Source of the DNA: Frankia sp. AgB32
GTDB taxonomy: Bacteria; Actinomycetota; Actinomycetes; Frankiales; Frankiaceae
Reading direction: 5' to 3'
Assembly (NCBI RefSeq): GCF_023243045.1
Contig: NZ_JALKFX010000001.1
Span: forward strand, 159,507 to 223,506
DNA length: 64,000 nt
The position numbers and the translations under genes were made by a program. The notes below the pieces were generated by a model. That model searched no databases, had not been told where the DNA came from, and was given only the letters and a program-made list of their open reading frames with translations. This document shows, one piece after another, positions 24,442-33,363 of this stretch. The number at the start of each line of letters is the position of its first letter. Position 1 is the first letter of the stretch.

Positions 24442-24478
24442 GGTCGGGGTCGGCGCGAACCAGGCGCCGGCCCCGACC
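24442..24478. terminator. Bidirectional hairpin between exporter and thioesterase
   Basis: Arms 24442-24456 (ggtcggggtcggcgc) and 24464-24478 pair with one mismatch around a 7-nt loop. The stem lies just after the exporter stop, between two convergent genes. There is no T tract, as is common for actinomycete terminators. Confidence 0.6.
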
Positions 24479-24666
24479 CCGACCCGTCCCGCCGCGACTT
24501 CGGCCGCTGGCCCTGCTCTCCGGCGCCGCGTCGGGCCGGCGTCTTGGTTACGTGGCGTAGTGGGGTGTCGGGGAGAGCGGCTTCGTGGGTCCCTCTGGCC
24601 GACATTTCGGGCGTGAGTCCACCCGGAGGGACCTGCCCGCGCCGATGGTCTCGAGCGGGATGCCGG

Positions 24667-25563
24667 TCAGGCGCGCGATGCCTTCCGCGCGGCGCGGAGC
24701 AGGCCGATGGTCTCGGCCTGGGCCCGGAGTTCGCCGTCGGCGGTGAAGATCTCTACGCGGCTCGTGGTTCGCCCGTGGCTCGCGTGCAGGGCGTGGACGC
24801 GGAACAGGTGCCAGTCCCGCACGTCGAGGTCATCGAGGAAGGTCACGGTCAGGGAGAGCGCCGCGCTCGCGAACGCGGTCGTGGCCGCCCCGTCCTGGTC
24901 CATGAGGCCTTCGGCGATCGCGATGTCGGGCACCGGGTACAGCTCGCAGGAATGCGCGAGGAGCGCGCGCCAGATCGACGGGTCGTCACCGGCGCCGGTG
25001 ATACGCGCCCACCGATCCTGCTGGGCCCCCTCCGCACGCGGAAGCTGACGGATCTCCCAGGGCATCATCCACGTGTTGTCCCGCGGCTCGCCCGCCTCCG
25101 GGCCGGGAGGCATCCGGATCGACGTCCGCCGGTCGACGAGATGCGCCTCGGGGGCGCGCAGCATCAGGTTCGCGCGGGACAGCAGCTGCGAGTCCTGGCG
25201 GAACGACAACGCCAGTGTGTCGATCGAGCTGCCGTGGGCGAGGCGCTCCACATCGATCCACACCGGCCGGCGGGAGTCCCCGGGGCGGGTGAAGATCGTG
25301 CTGACCGAGTGCACCGACTTCCCCGGCGTCAACCGTTCGGCGAGGACGACCTGCTGTCCGACCTGCTGCGAACCGAGGACGCCGCCGTGCGCGCTGAGCA
25401 GCGTCCGGCCCCGCACCGGCGGGACATCGCCGCGCAGATCCAGCGCCGTGAGCAGTTCGTCGAGCGTGAAGGTGCCCGGGGTGGCGTTGACGGGGCGTTC
25501 CCCGTCGGGTTCCGCCGTGAACTCGTCCGACGCCGCTCTCATGGCCGGCCGTGTCTGGGTCAC
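24667..25563 (-). CDS. Acyl-CoA thioesterase II (TesB-like)
   Basis: The 298-residue protein has the double hot-dog layout of TesB. The first half has [20 protein letters not shown] and [20 protein letters not shown]; the second has [18 protein letters not shown] with [21 protein letters not shown], which carries the Asp and Thr/Gln-type active-site region. It would hydrolyse medium/long-chain acyl-CoA to free acid and CoA in the cytoplasm. A GTG at 25563 with AAAGG upstream was chosen; an ATG at 25542 gives 291 residues, also normal for the family. It diverges from the isochorismatase gene across a 420-nt region with a perfect palindrome. Confidence 0.85.
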   Translation of the reverse strand: MTQTRPAMRAASDEFTAEPDGERPVNATPGTFTLDELLTALDLRGDVPPVRGRTLLSAHGGVLGSQQVGQQVVLAERLTPGKSVHSVSTIFTRPGDSRRPVWIDVERLAHGSSIDTLALSFRQDSQLLSRANLMLRAPEAHLVDRRTSIRMPPGPEAGEPRDNTWMMPWEIRQLPRAEGAQQDRWARITGAGDDPSIWRALLAHSCELYPVPDIAIAEGLMDQDGAATTAFASAALSLTVTFLDDLDVRDWHLFRVHALHASHGRTTSRVEIFTADGELRAQAETIGLLRAARKASRA

Positions 25564-25982
25564 CAGTGCGCACCTTTCGTCGGCGCACCTTCGTTGGCGC
25601 GCCCGTGGGCCGACGCGTGGGCGACGGCCGTGGTGGACGGAGCGTCGCTGAGCAATATCGACCCGGCTCGGCGCGCAGCGCCGGTCCCAGTGGCATATGC
25701 CACTGCCGACCCCGGCGACCAACTGCGCAAATACCGCAAAACATGCAGGTGGCAGGCCTGCCAATCTGTATACGAGTCCGTGTACTGGGCTGGATACAGA
25801 GTTTATCGGCGTGTTACGTGGCGGGCGGTGGGCTGAAACGCCATCCCCCGACTCTCGTCAGCAGACAGGACGGGACAGGCACCGGACCGCCGGTTCGTAC
25901 GTGCCGAGCTCCCTCGGACCCACCCGTGTGCTCCGACGCGGGCGGGTCGCGAAACTGCGGACCCGGGATGGCGAGAGCTGGC
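25564..25982. other. Divergent regulatory region, thioesterase / isochorismatase
   Basis: No gene is visible in these 419 nt. The centre is clearly AT-richer than the surroundings (25690-25810) and holds a perfect 18-bp palindrome (separate entry). It also contains gtatac-gagtcc-gtgtac near 25770, an imperfect inverted pair. These features suggest promoters for both flanking genes. Confidence 0.5.
25688..25705. promoter_or_regulatory. Perfect 18-bp palindrome, candidate operator
   Basis: The sequence cagtggcatatgccactg equals its own reverse complement. It lies about 125 nt upstream of the thioesterase start and 280 nt upstream of the isochorismatase start, in an AT-richer patch. The form (T-G-G-C-A-N2-T-G-C-C-A) suits a dimeric GntR/LacI-type repressor. 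No regulator gene lies beside it, so the cognate protein is unknown. Confidence 0.55.
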
Positions 25983-26705
25983 ATGAGCGAATCCGATCCG
26001 ATCCCCACCGAGGCCCTGACGGTGGGCGCTCGACCCTATGACTTCACCTTCGATCCCGCTACCACCGCGCTCGTGCTCATCGACATGCAGCGTGACTTCC
26101 TCGAGCCGGGCGGCTTCGGCGAGAGCCTCGGCAACGACGTCAGCCAACTGCGCGGCACGATCGAACCGCTGCGCGCCGTCCTCGCCGCCGCCCGCGCCGC
26201 CGGCCTCACCGTCATCCACACCCGCGAGGGCCACCTGCCCGACCTGTCCGACCTGCCGCCGGCGAAGCTGCACCGCGGCAACGCGACCCTGAAGATCGGC
26301 GACCTCGGTCCCAAGGGCCGGATCCTCATCCGGGGCGAGTACGGCCAGGACATCATCGACGAGCTCGCGCCGGTCGAGGGCGAGACCGTCATCGACAAGC
26401 CCGGCAAGGGCGCCTTCTACGCCACCGCCTTCGGCGACGTGCTGGCCGAGAAGGGCATCACCAGCCTGGTCGTCACCGGCGTGACGACCGAGGTCTGCGT
26501 GCACACGACCGTCCGCGAGGCCAACGACCGCGGCTACGAGTGCCTGGTGCTCAGTGACTGCGTCGGCTCCTACTTCCCCGACTTCCAGCGGGTCGCGCTG
26601 GAGATGGTCGCCGCGCAGGGCGGGATCTTCGGCTGGGTCGCCCCGTCCACCGAGTTCCTCGCCGCGCTCGCTCCGCTGTCCACCGCCGCCGCCACGGCCT
26701 CCTGA
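25983..26705 (+). CDS. Isochorismatase-family cysteine hydrolase (biuret/ureidoacrylate amidohydrolase-like)
   Basis: The 240-residue protein starts [20 protein letters not shown]. The catalytic triad of the family is complete: Asp in [19 protein letters not shown], Lys in [13 protein letters not shown] and Cys in [18 protein letters not shown]. The N-terminal [16 protein letters not shown] and the EPGGFG loop resemble biuret hydrolase and RutB-type ureidoacrylate amidohydrolases more than true isochorismatases. It likely hydrolyses a small amide or ureide. The permease gene follows 17 nt downstream, so uptake and hydrolysis of a nitrogenous compound are probably coupled (inference). Confidence 0.85.
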   Translation: MSESDPIPTEALTVGARPYDFTFDPATTALVLIDMQRDFLEPGGFGESLGNDVSQLRGTIEPLRAVLAAARAAGLTVIHTREGHLPDLSDLPPAKLHRGNATLKIGDLGPKGRILIRGEYGQDIIDELAPVEGETVIDKPGKGAFYATAFGDVLAEKGITSLVVTGVTTEVCVHTTVREANDRGYECLVLSDCVGSYFPDFQRVALEMVAAQGGIFGWVAPSTEFLAALAPLSTAAATAS

Positions 26706-26722
26706 GAAGGACCGCTCCCGTC

Positions 26723-28453
26723 ATGATCAAGCTTGGGAATCGGCCGGCGTCGTCCGCGCCGGCACTGCCCTACTGGACGAAGGGCGACACCAACGCCTTC
26801 TTCGGCCTGGGCATCAACGTCCTGGTCAACGTCATCGTCCTGACGTCGTTGTGCCTGTTCGTCGTCAACATCCCGAAGAAGGACGTGTTCGGCGCGATCC
26901 TGCCCGCGCTCGGGATCGCGATGCTGATCGGCAACCTGTTCTACGCCTACCTGGGCCGGCGCCTCGCGGCGAAGGAGGGCCGTGACGACGTCACGGCGAT
27001 GCCGTACGGGCCCAGCGTGCCGCACATGTTCATCGTCGTCTTCGTCATCATGCTGCCCATCTACCTGAAGACGAAGAACCCGCTCGCGGCCTGGGAGGCG
27101 GGGCTCGCCTGGGCGTTCATCATCGGCCTCATCGTCGTGATCGGCGCGTTCGTCGGGCCGACAATCCGCAGGTACGCGCCGCGGGCCGCGATGCTCGGCA
27201 CGCTGGCGGGTATCTCGATCGCGTTCATCTCGATGCGGCCGGCGGCGCAGATGTGGGACGCCGCCTGGATCGCGCTGCCGGTCTTCGGCCTGCTGCTCGT
27301 CGGCCTGCTCACCGACCTGAAACTGCCGTGGAACCTGCCGATCGGCGCCGTCGCGCTGGCGGTCGGCACCGCCATCGGCTGGATCGGCGGGTTCATGAAC
27401 ACCCCGGACGTCACCGAGGCGGCCAAGGACATCGCGGTGTCGCTGCCGACGTTGCACTTCCACCAGCTCGGCCAGGGCCTGTCGAACATCTCGCCGCTGC
27501 TGGCCACCGCCATCCCGCTCGGCGTCTACAACTTCACCGAGGGCATGACCAACGTGGAGAGCGCCGCGTCGGCGGGGGACAGCTTCAACCTGCGCCCGAT
27601 CCTGCTCGCCGACGGCTTCGGCGCGATCATCGGCTCGGCGCTCGGCTCGCCGTTCCCGCCCGCCGTCTACATCGGGCACCCGGGGTGGAAGTCCGCCGGG
27701 GGGCGCACCGGTTACTCGCTGGCGACTGGCGTGGTCATCGCGCTGCTCTGCTTCCTGAGCATGTTCGGCCTGCTCAACGCGGTGCTGCCGCTGCCCGCGA
27801 TCGTGCCGATCCTGCTCTACATCGGGCTGCTCATCGGCGCCCAGGCGTTCCAGGTCTCGCCGAAGGCACACGGCGCGGCGGTGGTGGCCGCGATCATCCC
27901 GAACATCGCCTCCTGGGCGGCCACCCAGATCGACAACACGGTGACCACCGCGGTCGGCGTGGCATCGAAGATGAACCCGGCGGTCACCCTGAACGTCACC
28001 GACGCCGACCTCGAGGGCAACAGCGTGCTGCTGCACGGCCTGCACGTGCTCGGGGACGGCGCGGTGCTGGCCGGGCTTGTCCTCGGCTCGATCGTCGCGT
28101 TCATCATCGACAAGAAGTTCGTCTCGGCGACGATCGCCGCGGCCGCCGGATCGGGGCTGGCCTTCATCGGCCTGATCCACGCCGAGAAGGTCGAGTGGGA
28201 CGCCGGGGGCGGGCAGGTCGCGCTCGGCTATCTGTTCCTCGCGGTGGTCTGCGGGATCTGGGCGCTGACCCGCCCGGCGCCGCGGGTGCTGGACGCCGAG
28301 GAGCTCGCGCTGGAACGCGAGCACGGCATCCCGACGCCGAGGACGACCGACGACGCCCCGACAGAACCGATCACCGAGCCGGTCGGAGCCGAGTCGGCCG
28401 CGACCGAGCCGGCCGAGTCAGCGAAGGCCGAGCCGGCGGCGACCACCGGCTGA
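26723..28453 (+). CDS. NCS2-like (xanthine/uracil/AzgA-type) permease
   Basis: This 576-residue inner-membrane protein has roughly 12-14 hydrophobic helices. It opens LPYWTKGDTNAFFGLGINVL and includes VTAMPYGPSVPHMFIVVFVI, IPLGVYNFTEGMTNVESAAS and GAIIGSALGSPFPPAVYIGH. The last two resemble the substrate loops (N-x-x-E-G and G-S-x-x-x-x-x-P) of AzgA/NCS2 nucleobase permeases. A hydrophilic Ala/Glu-rich tail of about 50 residues follows the last helix. It is in an operon with the isochorismatase-type amidohydrolase (17-nt gap), so the cargo is probably a purine/pyrimidine breakdown product or s-triazine-type compound. Confidence 0.8.
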   Translation: MIKLGNRPASSAPALPYWTKGDTNAFFGLGINVLVNVIVLTSLCLFVVNIPKKDVFGAILPALGIAMLIGNLFYAYLGRRLAAKEGRDDVTAMPYGPSVPHMFIVVFVIMLPIYLKTKNPLAAWEAGLAWAFIIGLIVVIGAFVGPTIRRYAPRAAMLGTLAGISIAFISMRPAAQMWDAAWIALPVFGLLLVGLLTDLKLPWNLPIGAVALAVGTAIGWIGGFMNTPDVTEAAKDIAVSLPTLHFHQLGQGLSNISPLLATAIPLGVYNFTEGMTNVESAASAGDSFNLRPILLADGFGAIIGSALGSPFPPAVYIGHPGWKSAGGRTGYSLATGVVIALLCFLSMFGLLNAVLPLPAIVPILLYIGLLIGAQAFQVSPKAHGAAVVAAIIPNIASWAATQIDNTVTTAVGVASKMNPAVTLNVTDADLEGNSVLLHGLHVLGDGAVLAGLVLGSIVAFIIDKKFVSATIAAAAGSGLAFIGLIHAEKVEWDAGGGQVALGYLFLAVVCGIWALTRPAPRVLDAEELALEREHGIPTPRTTDDAPTEPITEPVGAESAATEPAESAKAEPAATTG

Positions 28454-28463
28454 GTCCGCCGAT

Positions 28464-28501
28464 CGCCACGCCCACGCCGGAATCACGGGGTGGGCGTGGC
28501 G
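28464..28501. terminator. Perfect 12-bp hairpin between permease and yceI-like gene
   Basis: The arm cgccacgcccac (28464-28475) is exactly complementary to gtgggcgtggcg (28490-28501), with a 14-nt loop. It straddles the stop codon of the convergent YceI gene. It should terminate the permease transcript and perhaps both. Confidence 0.65.
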
Positions 28502-29262
28502 GTGGTCGCCGGGGCGGGGGACGTCCGGGTGAAGACGAGCGAGACCTCCATGATCCCGTGGTTCTCCGTGGAGATGCCCGGGAAGTTCGGGTTCGGTATG
28601 CCGTAGTCGGCGAAGACGATCGGGAGCTGGCCGACGGTGCGGATCGACGTGCCGTCCCAACGGGACTGCAGCGTCATCGAGACGCGCCTGGTCGTGCCGT
28701 GCAGGGTCAGGTCGCCCTTCGCGGTGGACGAGCGGGTGGTCCGCGAGTCGGGGGGAGCGGCGCCGATGGCGACCGGTTCGGTGAGGGTGAACGTCGCGGT
28801 CGGGAACGTCCCGGTGTCCATGATCCGCCCGCGGAACTGGTCGTCCCGGCGGCTCTCGTCGCTGGCGATCGTGGCCATCTGCACCGTGAACGACGCCGCC
28901 GAGGCGACCGGGTCGTCGATGGTCAGCGAGCCGGTGACGCCGGTGGTCCGGCCGGCCGCCGTGGTGTCCTGGCCGAAGAGCACCTCCTTGACCCGGTAGC
29001 CGACCTCCGAGCCGCTGGCGACGCGCCACCCGCCGGACAGCGAACCGGTCGGCGCGATCGACTCGGTGCCGCTGGGCTGCGCGAGGGCGAACTCCTCCGG
29101 CGGGTCCGACTTGATCACGTTGATGTAGACCGTGGTGCCGCCCACCACCAGCACCGCCAGCGCGAGGACGGCACCGAGCAGGACCACCAGCAGGCGCGGA
29201 CGGCGCCGCCGGCGCCGCGGCGGGGACTCGGCGGGCCCGCTCGGATCGAGGGTTGCGGTCAT
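28483..29262 (-). CDS. YceI-family lipid-binding-like protein, membrane anchored
   Basis: The 259-residue protein has an Arg-rich cytoplasmic start and one membrane helix at about residues 24-45 (LLVVLLGAVLALAVLVVGG), then an extracellular YceI barrel. Family features include SEVGYRVKEVLFGQDTTAAG, FRGRIMDTGTFPTATFTL and GDLTLHGTTRRVSMTLQSRW (the LT(I/L)HG motif). YceI proteins bind isoprenoid-type lipids in an eight-strand barrel; the physiological role is unclear. It is convergent with the permease and upstream of nothing obvious. The helix is a signal anchor and not a cleaved signal peptide as far as can be seen. Confidence 0.88.
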   Translation of the reverse strand: MTATLDPSGPAESPPRRRRRRPRLLVVLLGAVLALAVLVVGGTTVYINVIKSDPPEEFALAQPSGTESIAPTGSLSGGWRVASGSEVGYRVKEVLFGQDTTAAGRTTGVTGSLTIDDPVASAASFTVQMATIASDESRRDDQFRGRIMDTGTFPTATFTLTEPVAIGAAPPDSRTTRSSTAKGDLTLHGTTRRVSMTLQSRWDGTSIRTVGQLPIVFADYGIPNPNFPGISTENHGIMEVSLVFTRTSPAPATTATPTP

Positions 29263-29388
29263 TGGTGTTCGTCCCTTTCGCCGACGGCTCCCGGTGGCGC
29301 GCGTGACCCCGAAGTCCGTTCCTGCCGGCTGCCTGATCGTCCTGGCTGTATCAGTGACCTTGCCCAGGGAACGTGACCGGCACCCATC

Positions 29389-30516
29389 TCATGCGCCGCC
29401 GTGGTTGCCGCCCGTGCTGTCCGCGCCGTCGTTGCCGTCGTTGCCGTCGTTGCCGTTGCCGTCGTTGCTGTTGTGCCTGCTGTGTTCGGGCGGGCGTACC
29501 TGACCCTGGGTGAGTGACTTCACCTGGACCGACACGTGGTCGTCGTGCAGCTTCAGCGGCGCCACGACGAACCTGCCGCTCGGCTGGTAGGCGCCGCCGG
29601 GGGCGGCGTCCCAGCTGTGCAGGCCCAGCCACCAGCGGTCGCGGGCGTCGGTGAAGGCGTGTGCGCCGCCGGGGCCGAAGCCGACCTTGCCGCCGGTCAG
29701 GATCGGCTTGTCCGCGGCCGTGCACGGGCCGAGCGGGCTTCGGCACATCGCGTCGCCGACGACCTGGCGGTCGTTCAGCTCGGGCGCGGCCGAGTAGATC
29801 AGGTGGTAGTTGTCGTCGTCGCTGATCATCGACGGGTCCTCGACCCGGTTCTGCTGCCAGGGTCTGGTCGGTCGCAGCAGCACGGCCGGCTCGCCGGTGA
29901 GCACCAGGCCGTCCGAGCGCAGTCGTTGGGCCCAGAGCGCCGGGCCCGGCCCGCCGGCCCGGCCGGGGCTGCTCCACGCCAGGTACGGCCGGCCGGCGGC
30001 GTCGACGAACGGGCTCGGGCCGGTGCTGCCGCCGTCCCCGGTCTGGCAGACGAACGGGGCGAGCGAGGTGTCGACGAACGGTTCGTCGAGGTCCTTCGTC
30101 GTCGCCGCGGACACACAGCGCAGGCCCAGGCCGCGCACCTGTGCCGTGTAGTACAGGACGAAGGAGTCGCCGAAGGCGCCGATGGCGGCGGGGCCCAGCG
30201 CGCCGCCGGGCTCGGCCCACGGGGGCGGCGCCGCCAGCGCGTCGGGCTGGACGGTCCAGGAGCGCCGGTCCCGGCTGGAGAGCAGGCCGATCCTGGTGGG
30301 GGCGCGTGGGTCGACGCCCACGACGTAGGTGGTGCGATCGTGGGTGAGCAGCGACGGCGCCGGAAAGTCGACGTCGGCGACGGCGACGGCCCTGGTCGCG
30401 GCGGCCGAGCCCGCCTTCGACGCGTACAGCCCGACCAGCACGATGACGATGATGACCACGGCCGGCTGGCGCCGAGCGTAGTCGATCAGCCCCCCGGCCA
30501 GCCCCTTCTCGCCCAT
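29389..30516 (-). CDS. GH43-like five-bladed propeller protein, membrane anchored
   Basis: The 375-residue protein has an N-terminal signal anchor (VVIIVIVLVGLYASKAGSA). A glycosidase-43-type propeller then follows: VDFPAPSLLTHDRTTYVVGV, LGPAAIGAFGDSFVLYYTAQ, GSTGPSPFVDAAGRPYLAWS, and VEDPSMISDDDNYHLIYSA. The last contains the general-acid Glu region (E-D-P). The usual catalytic-base Asp of the first blade (D-P) appears as Ala-Pro here, so hydrolytic activity is uncertain. The tail is a low-complexity N-G-N-D-G-N-D-G tract encoded by 9-nt repeats around 29424-29466. It is probably an extracytoplasmic sugar-binding or arabinan/xylan-acting protein. Confidence 0.75.
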   Translation of the reverse strand: MGEKGLAGGLIDYARRQPAVVIIVIVLVGLYASKAGSAAATRAVAVADVDFPAPSLLTHDRTTYVVGVDPRAPTRIGLLSSRDRRSWTVQPDALAAPPPWAEPGGALGPAAIGAFGDSFVLYYTAQVRGLGLRCVSAATTKDLDEPFVDTSLAPFVCQTGDGGSTGPSPFVDAAGRPYLAWSSPGRAGGPGPALWAQRLRSDGLVLTGEPAVLLRPTRPWQQNRVEDPSMISDDDNYHLIYSAAPELNDRQVVGDAMCRSPLGPCTAADKPILTGGKVGFGPGGAHAFTDARDRWWLGLHSWDAAPGGAYQPSGRFVVAPLKLHDDHVSVQVKSLTQGQVRPPEHSRHNSNDGNGNDGNDGNDGADSTGGNHGGA

Positions 30517-30582
30517 GTCGCCACCATCCCCATCGTGAGCATCTGATGGCGGAGTGTATTCACGGTGGGGCTGTGTTGGGTG

Positions 30583-32127
30583 TTAATCGACCTTGGGTCC
30601 TGGTGCCGTGGATAGTTTGCGCAGAAGGTCCGCGCTGCGGGTGTTCAACCCGAGGAGGATCACGTCGATCCCGCGGGCGCGGTACTTGGTCCGGACGTCG
30701 TCCAGGGCGGCCACGGCGGCGGAGTCCAGCACGTCCGCCTCCGCGAGGTCGATGACCACGCGGGTCGGGTCGTGGGCGTAGTCGAACGCGTTGACCAGGT
30801 CGTTCGTCGAGGCGAAGAACAGCGTGCCGTGCACGGCGTAGATCCGCTCGCCGCCCTCCGGGTCGAGCACGCTGGTCACCAGCGCCACGTGCGCGACCCG
30901 GCGGGTGAACAGCAGGGCGGCGAGCACGACGCCGACCAGCACCCCGTAGGCCAGGTTGTGGGTCGGCACGACCACGGCCACCGTCGCGACCATCACCAGC
31001 GTCTCGCCGCGTGGCATCCGGCGCAGGGTCGACGGCGCGACGCTGCGCCACTCGAAGGTCATCACCGCGACCAGCATCATCACCGCGGCCAGCGCCGACA
31101 TCGGGATGTTGCAGACGACGTCCCGCAGCGGCACGACGAGCAGCAGCAGGAAGCCGCCCGCGGCGAACGTCGACAGCCGTCCGCGGCCGCCGGAGTTGAC
31201 GTTGACGATGGTCTGGCCGATCATCGCGCAGCCACCCATCCCGCCGAAGAACCCGTTGACGACGTTGGCGATGCCCAGGCCCCAGGACTCGCGGTTCGGG
31301 TTGTGCGTGGTGTCGGTCATCCGGTCGACGATCTGGGCGGTCAGCAGCGTCTCCAGCAGACCCACGGCGGTCAGTGCCACCACGTACGGCCCGATGATCC
31401 GCAGGGTCTCCCAGGTCATCGGGACGTCGGGCACGCCGAACCGGGGCAGGGAGCTGGGCAGCCGACCCTCGTCGCCGACCGTCGGCACGGAGATGTGGAA
31501 GCAGACCGTGACGAAGGTCAGCAGGCCCACCGCGATCAGTGGCGCCGGGACCGCCTTCGTCAGCCGGGGCACCGTGAGCAGGATCGCCAGCCCGGCGGCC
31601 ACCAGCACGTACACCTTCCACGACTTGCCCACGACGTGCGGGAGCTGGGCCGTGAAGATCAGGATGGCCAGCGCGTTCACGAAGCCGACCATCACCGTGC
31701 GGGGGATGAAGCGCATGAGCCGCGCCACCCCGAGCTGCCCGAGCACGAACATCAGCAGCCCGACCCCGATGGTCGTGGCCAGCAGGTAGTTCAGCCCGTG
31801 CGCGCGCACCAGGGGGGCGGCCACCAGCGCCATCGAACCGGCGGCCGCCGAGATCATCGCCGGGCGCCCGCCGGTGAAGGCGATGACCACCGAGATGGCG
31901 AACGACGCGAACAGGCCGACCTGCGGGTCGACCCCCGCCACCACCGAGAACGAGATGGTTTCCGGGATCAGGGCCAGCGCGGTCACCAGCCCGGCAAGCA
32001 GCTCCACCCGCACATGGCGCACCCCGGGCCAGCGCCGCGACAGCGCGATGACCGGCCGCCGGCGGGCGGTCGGACGGCGCACCTCGGCCACTGCGGCAGC
32101 CGAGGTGCGCTGGGAGAGCTCAGTCAT
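30583..32127 (-). CDS. SulP-family anion transporter with STAS domain
   Basis: The 514-residue protein contains the SulP core: VRVELLAGLVTALALIPETI, VGLFASFAISVVIAFTGGRP and FFGGMGGCAMIGQTIVNVNS. The C-terminal STAS domain (about 390-500) has VVIDLAEADVLDSAAVAALD, similar to anti-sigma antagonist proteins. SulP proteins import sulfate, bicarbonate or dicarboxylates with Na+ or H+. No carbonic anhydrase gene is linked here, so the substrate is open. It sits just upstream (in transcription) of the GH43-like gene with a 66-nt gap and could be cotranscribed with it. Confidence 0.9.
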   Translation of the reverse strand: MTELSQRTSAAAVAEVRRPTARRRPVIALSRRWPGVRHVRVELLAGLVTALALIPETISFSVVAGVDPQVGLFASFAISVVIAFTGGRPAMISAAAGSMALVAAPLVRAHGLNYLLATTIGVGLLMFVLGQLGVARLMRFIPRTVMVGFVNALAILIFTAQLPHVVGKSWKVYVLVAAGLAILLTVPRLTKAVPAPLIAVGLLTFVTVCFHISVPTVGDEGRLPSSLPRFGVPDVPMTWETLRIIGPYVVALTAVGLLETLLTAQIVDRMTDTTHNPNRESWGLGIANVVNGFFGGMGGCAMIGQTIVNVNSGGRGRLSTFAAGGFLLLLVVPLRDVVCNIPMSALAAVMMLVAVMTFEWRSVAPSTLRRMPRGETLVMVATVAVVVPTHNLAYGVLVGVVLAALLFTRRVAHVALVTSVLDPEGGERIYAVHGTLFFASTNDLVNAFDYAHDPTRVVIDLAEADVLDSAAVAALDDVRTKYRARGIDVILLGLNTRSADLLRKLSTAPGPKVD

Positions 32128-32361
32128 GGGCGGGACCTCGGGGATCGGCGACGACGGTGGCGCGCCGCGCGACGGTCGGCCGCGGCCAGCGGGCGGATCC
32201 GATAATTCGGCTTAGACGATACAAAGTGCTATTCGTCGACGGTACGGACAGAGTACGGCTCTGTGCCGGTGGCGCAGGGCGCGGTCCGCGGCGCCGCGAC
32301 ACCGGCACGAAGGCCCTCAGCACGAGGCCGTCAGCGAGATCGCTGGCACCGGGCGGGGACG

Positions 32362-33252
32362 TCAGGCGCGCGGGGCGCCGAGTCGGACGAGATCCTGCTG
32401 CATCTGCTCGATCTCGATCGACTGGTTGAGCACCATCGCCCTGGCCAGGTCGCGGGTGCGGTCCTGCTGGCCGTGTTCGGCGGCGTACTGCGCCATCGCC
32501 AGCCCGCCGCGGTGATGGTGGATCATCAGGGTGAGGAACTGCACGTCAAGGTCGTGACCGCTGCTCGACGCGAGCCGGCGCAGCTGCGCGGGCGTCGCCA
32601 TGCCCGGCATCCTGGCGGTGTCGTCGGGCGACGTCGACGGGCTGGCGGTGGCCGAGGCGCCCCCCATGTCCATGCCCGGCATGCTCGCCATGCCGTCGGA
32701 GGCGCCGGCGGCGCCGCCGGCGCCTCCGACGCCCATCCAGCGCATCGGCGCGCCGCTGGCCGTCTGCGTCCGACCCCAGCCGGACAGCCAGGCCGACATG
32801 ATGCCGATCTCCCGCTGCTGGGTGAGCGCGACGTCCTGGGCGACGCTGCGCGAGGTCGGGTCGGCGCCCCGGTCGAACTCGATCATCGCCACCTGCACGG
32901 CCTGCGCGTGGTGCTCGGACATGTCCCGGGCGAAGCCGACGTCGACCGAGTCCTCCCCGGGCGAGCTGGCGGTCAGGTCGTGCAGCGCGGCTCCGGCGGC
33001 CAGCAGCCCGGCAACCAGCACCAGCAGCACGGGGGTCCACAGCAGCGCGGACCGCCGGCGGCCGCGACCGGGGCGGTCCGCCCCGCCGAGTGGAAGGTCG
33101 CCGCCTCCCGTCGGCCGCTCGTCGGCGCCTCGCGGCCGGTTGTCGGAGATCGGGAGGTTCCCAGGCATGCCGCCGCGCGGGCTGGCCGGTGCGTCTGCGG
33201 GCGCGGTGGCGGCGGGCAGGCCACCCCCGGCGCGCGGGTCTGATTCGCTCAT
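32362..33252 (-). CDS. DUF305-family membrane-anchored protein
   Basis: The 296-residue protein has a disordered Pro/Gly-rich N-terminus of about 70 residues and a membrane helix (LLWTPVLLVLVAGLLAAGAA), followed by a ferritin-like DUF305 domain. The domain shows the paired metal-ligand motifs VGFARDMSEHHAQAVQVAM and LTLMIHHHRGGLAMAQYA. A Met/Gly-rich insert (MASMPGMDMGGASAT) separates the two halves, typical of copper-associated members. It is probably an extracytoplasmic metal-binding protein. It is transcribed towards the SulP gene. Confidence 0.85.
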   Translation of the reverse strand: MSESDPRAGGGLPAATAPADAPASPRGGMPGNLPISDNRPRGADERPTGGGDLPLGGADRPGRGRRRSALLWTPVLLVLVAGLLAAGAALHDLTASSPGEDSVDVGFARDMSEHHAQAVQVAMIEFDRGADPTSRSVAQDVALTQQREIGIMSAWLSGWGRTQTASGAPMRWMGVGGAGGAAGASDGMASMPGMDMGGASATASPSTSPDDTARMPGMATPAQLRRLASSSGHDLDVQFLTLMIHHHRGGLAMAQYAAEHGQQDRTRDLARAMVLNQSIEIEQMQQDLVRLGAPRA

Positions 33253-33316
33253 CGTCCGTCAAGTCTGACGTAGGTGGCGAGATTGCGCGCGCAGCCCCGC
33301 CGCACGGAGCCCGCCT

Positions 33317-33363
33317 GGGCAGTGACCGGTGTGGGCAGTGACCGGTGTGGGCAGTGACCGGTC
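33317..33363. repeat. Three tandem copies of a 16-nt unit
   Basis: The unit gggcagtgaccggtgt is repeated three times head to tail (33317, 33333, 33349; the last copy diverges at its end). The array lies between the DUF305 start and the FHA stop codon, ending at the stop. It is non-coding and probably a slippage product; it could also be a set of binding sites. Confidence 0.75.
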
